A stretch of 64,000 nucleotides of DNA from Eumeta japonica (taxonomy: Eukaryota; Arthropoda; Insecta; Lepidoptera; Psychidae), in the NCBI GenBank assembly GCA_005406025.1, contig BGZK01001575.1, positions 1 to 64,000 on the forward strand, given 5' to 3'. Below, in pieces: positions 60,810 through 64,000 of the stretch (positions are counted from its first letter, which is position 1; each line of letters opens with the position of its first letter). The position numbers and the translations under genes were made by a program. A model generated the notes under the pieces. It did not search any database. It worked only from the letters and a program-made list of their open reading frames with translations, and was not told the origin of the DNA.

Positions 60810-61100
60810 AACATTGAAAATGTTTTTTGAAAAGCCTCGATAAGGGCCTCATTTTTAGTGAAGATGCAAATTCGCTCTGGTGTCGTGAGCTATAGGTGAA
60901 TGATTGAGCTATGAAAACACGGACAAGTACTACGTGACGGTAAAAAAAAATTAAAAATCTTATAACTTTTGAGAAAATAGCAAATAACCGATAAAAACTT
61001 GTATTTTAGGGGGTTTCTAAAGGGCACCGTTAAACCTATTTGCATATGTCTCTAATTTTTATATTGAGGATTAATTCAATACCTGGACCACTTTTTTTCA
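60810..61100 (+). repeat. Dispersed repeat, copy B
   Basis: It aligns by eye with 40230-40556 in the same orientation ('tgaaaatgttttttgaaaagcctc', 'gcaaattcgctctggtgtcg', 'ttgaggattaattcaata'). Non-coding. Confidence 0.6.
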
Positions 61101-61822
61101 TTTTTTGAAATGAATAGAATTTCTTGGAATTACCATTTTTTAAAATTGATTATTTGTTTACAATTATATTTGAATCATTAAAAAAATATTTTTTTTAAAT
61201 TAGGAAAAATTCATGATTTATGTTTACCTAGGTAATAATTATTGTTTTGGAGCTGATTTCGTTATTAGTCCTTTTGTCATTAAGTTTATTTTCAATGTAT
61301 TTCATTGAAGATCGTAAAGAGCTCAAAATCTGTGATTTTTTAAAATAAATTAACGTTTTTTAAATTTCGAATTTTCAATGCAAAACATTCTTTGACGTCT
61401 GTTACATTTACGGCAGCTTGCCCAAAATGAAAAACTTAATCACATTGCACGTTAGTGGTATACTGCGCCTCATAAATCTACAACAAAAAAGAGCAACAAT
61501 TTTCTTAATTAAGTAATTTTCAATCTACTATTCCATGAGATATAAATCACATTTTTTTCATTCACATTTAACGATTTAATGTTGCATGAATTGACGCTTG
61601 TCTAATGACATGTGTTTTGGATTTAAATTAAACTCTTTAGTGATTTAAGCTACAAGTTAACTTAACGATAAAATGTTATTATAAATACAGATCAACTATA
61701 TTGTTTTTCGTCCGTGTATATGTCCTTCGTAGACAGATCAGCGGTTGAATGAAATATTAGCTGCAGTTGAGTGGGGAACGTCCATATAAATGATTAGTGT
61801 TCAAAACACGCGAATTAATATG
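61101..61822. other. AT-rich intergenic
   Basis: Nothing recognised. Confidence 0.4.
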
Positions 61823-62983
61823 AGGTCGGGGAAAAAGTTATTTTTGGATTTCGTATATAAATGCATAATAATTTTTCATCATATTTTATTTAGTTTTAAT
61901 TTTTATGTATTTGCCATTTTCTTCAACAATGTTGTCACGTTGTAGTAGTGACATAATCCCATTGCTGTAGAAATTTTGGACTTCTGATCAAAAAAACTGC
62001 GACAAGCAGTTCTCTCTTTATGTTAACTAATACCACATAAAGAACACTTCCCACCTAAACTCTCTCAATATTTGTTGAGTGCGTCTATATACATGTGTGT
62101 GGTCTGGCGTTATTATGGTGAAACACCACACCCTTTCTGATAATCAATTCCGGCCGTTTCTTCTCTAATTCTTACTTGAGTCTAATCAGCTGTTGGCAGT
62201 AGAGATTTGAAGTGATGGTTTTGCCCGGTGGTAAAAGCTCATAATGAATAATGCCCTTCTAATTCCACCATACACATAGTATCAACTTACTGGGAGTTAA
62301 TCCGGGTTTTTCTATAGTTTGTAGAACTTGCTTGCATTCTGACCGTGATTTTTTCGCACATTCTTGTAATAGGTAACCCATTTTTCATCACCAGTGATGA
62401 ATCATTTCAAAAACGGTTCGATTTTTTTACGTTACAATAGAGAATTGCAAATGAGTACACAACTCATTACATTACTTTCAATGAGTTCGTGTGGAACCCA
62501 AGTATCGAGTTTTTTTGTATATCCAACTTTTTTTAAATGGTTCAAAACTATTTTGTGGTCAATTCCCAGCTCTTCAGCTACGTCGTAAGAAGTAATATGC
62601 CGATCTTGTTCTACTTTTTCCAAAATGGAATCGACTTTATCCGTAACAGGTCGACGAGAGCGAAGTTCATCTTTGACATGAAAATTAATAGACTGAAAAC
62701 GCATGAACCAGTTTTGAGGTACTCTTACCGGCACTGCATTAGGTCCATAAACGTCACAAATCTTTTCGCAGCCTGTCTCGCATTTTTCTTTTTTTTGTAA
62801 TAAAACTTCAAATTGTATCGAATTTTTACGTTAAATTCACTTATTTCGGTGGATAGAAAAACAATAAAAAATGGCGGCATACCGTTTTACTTTATATTTC
62901 TCAATTTTTTCAAAGTGTCATCTATTTAATGGCATCAAAAATAGCGAGATAAGAACAGCATAAAAAGCTTTTTCCCCGACCTA
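61823..62983 (-). mobile_element. Mariner transposon of a second family, minus strand
   Basis: The ends are inverted repeats AGGTCGGGGAAAAAG (61823) and its reverse complement (to 62983), over about 20 bp. On the minus strand a 100-residue frame (62734-62432) holds the DNA-binding region with RRPVTDKVDSILEKVEQDRH, YDVAEELGIDHK and KKLDTWVPHELIE. Downstream, broken frames give ITGDEKWVTYYK (first Asp), FHHNNARPHT with Asn where the second catalytic Asp is expected, and a C-terminal block ILREFRWEVFFM. Stops and frameshifts show it is dead. The sequence resembles the SETMAR-type mariners and not the family of the other two TIR-bearing copies. Confidence 0.88.
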
Positions 62984-63590
62984 ATATATTATTATAAAAT
63001 CCTGTATTTGTTAAAATAATATAGTTTCTCTAATGATAAATGTTTTTTTGATTTTTATTATTTGTTCTCAAACAAAGAATTATCTTTATTATGCTTTGAC
63101 ATTACTCAACCTAATGTTCATTGAGTTTTAAATTATCTACTTATTAAAATTTTTTGGCTGTTTACATAAAAATAAACAGATGTAAAAGCAGAAATAAAAA
63201 TAAGGACAAATATCAATTGTCACGTTATTTCAAAATGCACAGATTTTTAAAACCCAACAATTAGTTTTTTTTTTATCTATTATTAGTAAAAATACCTAAA
63301 AACAGATTCGTTTAGTGCATACATTTTAAGGCGTTATGCCCAATAAAAAGCTTCTTGTGTAATTATTTGCAAACGATCTATTCTTCTATATAATAGGGCA
63401 CATCAATGATGATATTGGGTAATGAAGCACTTATTATTAGCATATATTCGTATTGTTATAAAGCAAGAAATCTTTGAAGAACTGCTCTTGGCGAGAACTT
63501 AGACAATAAAGACAATAAAGGTGTGAATCAATTTTTAATATTGGAGACCATATTTCATGAAAAACTTTTCTTTCCTTTATGAAATACTAG
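62984..63590. other. AT-rich intergenic
   Basis: Nothing recognised. A short 'gacaataaag' tandem pair lies near 63502-63521. Confidence 0.4.
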
Positions 63591-63735
63591 CTTATTCCCC
63601 CGGCTCCGCCCGCATACACATAAAATGATTGAATTTTTTTTGGACAGGATTTGCGTTACATATATTGTTAATTTCTACGTATGTTTCATGCCAACCAGGC
63701 ACAGGAAACGTACGTAGAAATTAACAATATAACGA
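63585..63735. repeat. Dispersed repeat end with long hairpin
   Basis: 'actagcttattcccccggct ccgcccgc' style sequence is common at the ends of lepidopteran repeats. It is followed by an inverted repeat: 63661-63692 pairs with 63698-63731 over about 26 bp of nearly perfect stem (TATATTGTTAATTTCTACGT arm) with a few extra pairs near the 5-nt loop. Confidence 0.6.
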
Positions 63736-64000
63736 TTGGCGGAATAGATATTTAAAAAATGGATACTAGCTTAGATGTTCGATATCTGTCAATCCTCTCG
63801 AACAAATATTCAATTTTTTCGGATAGAGATCGTAGTGGAGGGGCAGATTCGAGGGTCAGCGGTGGGTTGCATGCTGCATGTTACAGGCAAACGTCTAATG
63901 AAGTTTATTATTAGACGGCACATATTTTCCGTTTCTCCTATTTGTCGAAGACAAAACTACTAGCGGGCTTAGTATGGCGCCCTAAACAAGAGTCTTTCTA
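63736..64000. other. Window end, nothing recognised
   Basis: Mixed-composition DNA with a 62-codon open frame and no recognisable domain. Confidence 0.35.

Noticed and set aside
1..64000. CRISPR arrays, bacterial operons, rRNA genes
   Set aside because: No regularly spaced identical repeats, no prokaryotic gene layout and no rRNA-like sequence were seen; the window is eukaryotic.

Overview
The window is AT-rich animal DNA with one confident protein-coding gene and large non-coding flanks full of decayed transposons. It most resembles an insect, probably a moth or butterfly. The gene is a Dpp-type BMP ligand. The repeats include 1.3-kb mariner elements, CR1/Jockey-like LINE tails, a Ty3/Gypsy integrase fragment, and short dispersed repeats that I recall from Lepidoptera. 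The order-level assignment is an inference from repeat character and cannot be proven here.

Layout. 1-27 kb: AT-rich DNA with no convincing gene. It carries a badly decayed mariner (about 1.9-3.05 kb), several CpG-rich islets (about 4.4, 10.3, 13.3, 16.5 and 19.7-20.4 kb), a nuclear-receptor-like inverted repeat in a perfect hairpin (11.0 kb), a 217-bp foldback (18.4 kb), a LINE tail (21.7 kb), a dispersed repeat (22.3 kb) and a 503-bp near-palindromic foldback element (24.1-24.6 kb). 27.16-28.29 kb (minus strand): an intact, intron-free decapentaplegic (BMP2/4-type) coding region with signal peptide, prodomain, RMRR processing site and seven-cysteine mature domain. A polyadenylation signal lies 129 bp past the stop, and a possible Inr/DPE promoter and a 7-codon upstream ORF lie before the start. 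28.5-31.3 kb: CpG-rich upstream islets, one with a good minus-strand splice donor, candidates for promoter, 5' non-coding exon or enhancers. 31-47 kb: AT-rich DNA with hairpins, a (TA)n tract, an inverted-repeat-bounded segment carrying a Gypsy integrase C-terminus, LINE and dispersed repeats, and a 1.33-kb mariner with recognisable TIRs (41.3-42.6 kb). 47.56-47.80 kb (plus strand): a well-formed orphan exon preceded by a splice acceptor, product not recognised. 48-64 kb: a GT microsatellite, a second mariner of the same family (50.76-52.08 kb) with a palindromic insertion, two LINE tails, MITE-like elements, hAT-like termini and a third, different mariner on the minus strand (61.8-63.0 kb).

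Nothing here forms an operon or a new enzymatic system. The working logic is a single morphogen gene in a gene desert dotted with CpG islets that could be its regulatory modules. The transposon insertions are mostly dead. The strongest leads are the orphan exon at 47.6 kb, the palindromic and foldback elements, the templated double-hairpin insertion in the second mariner, and the CpG-islet array around dpp.
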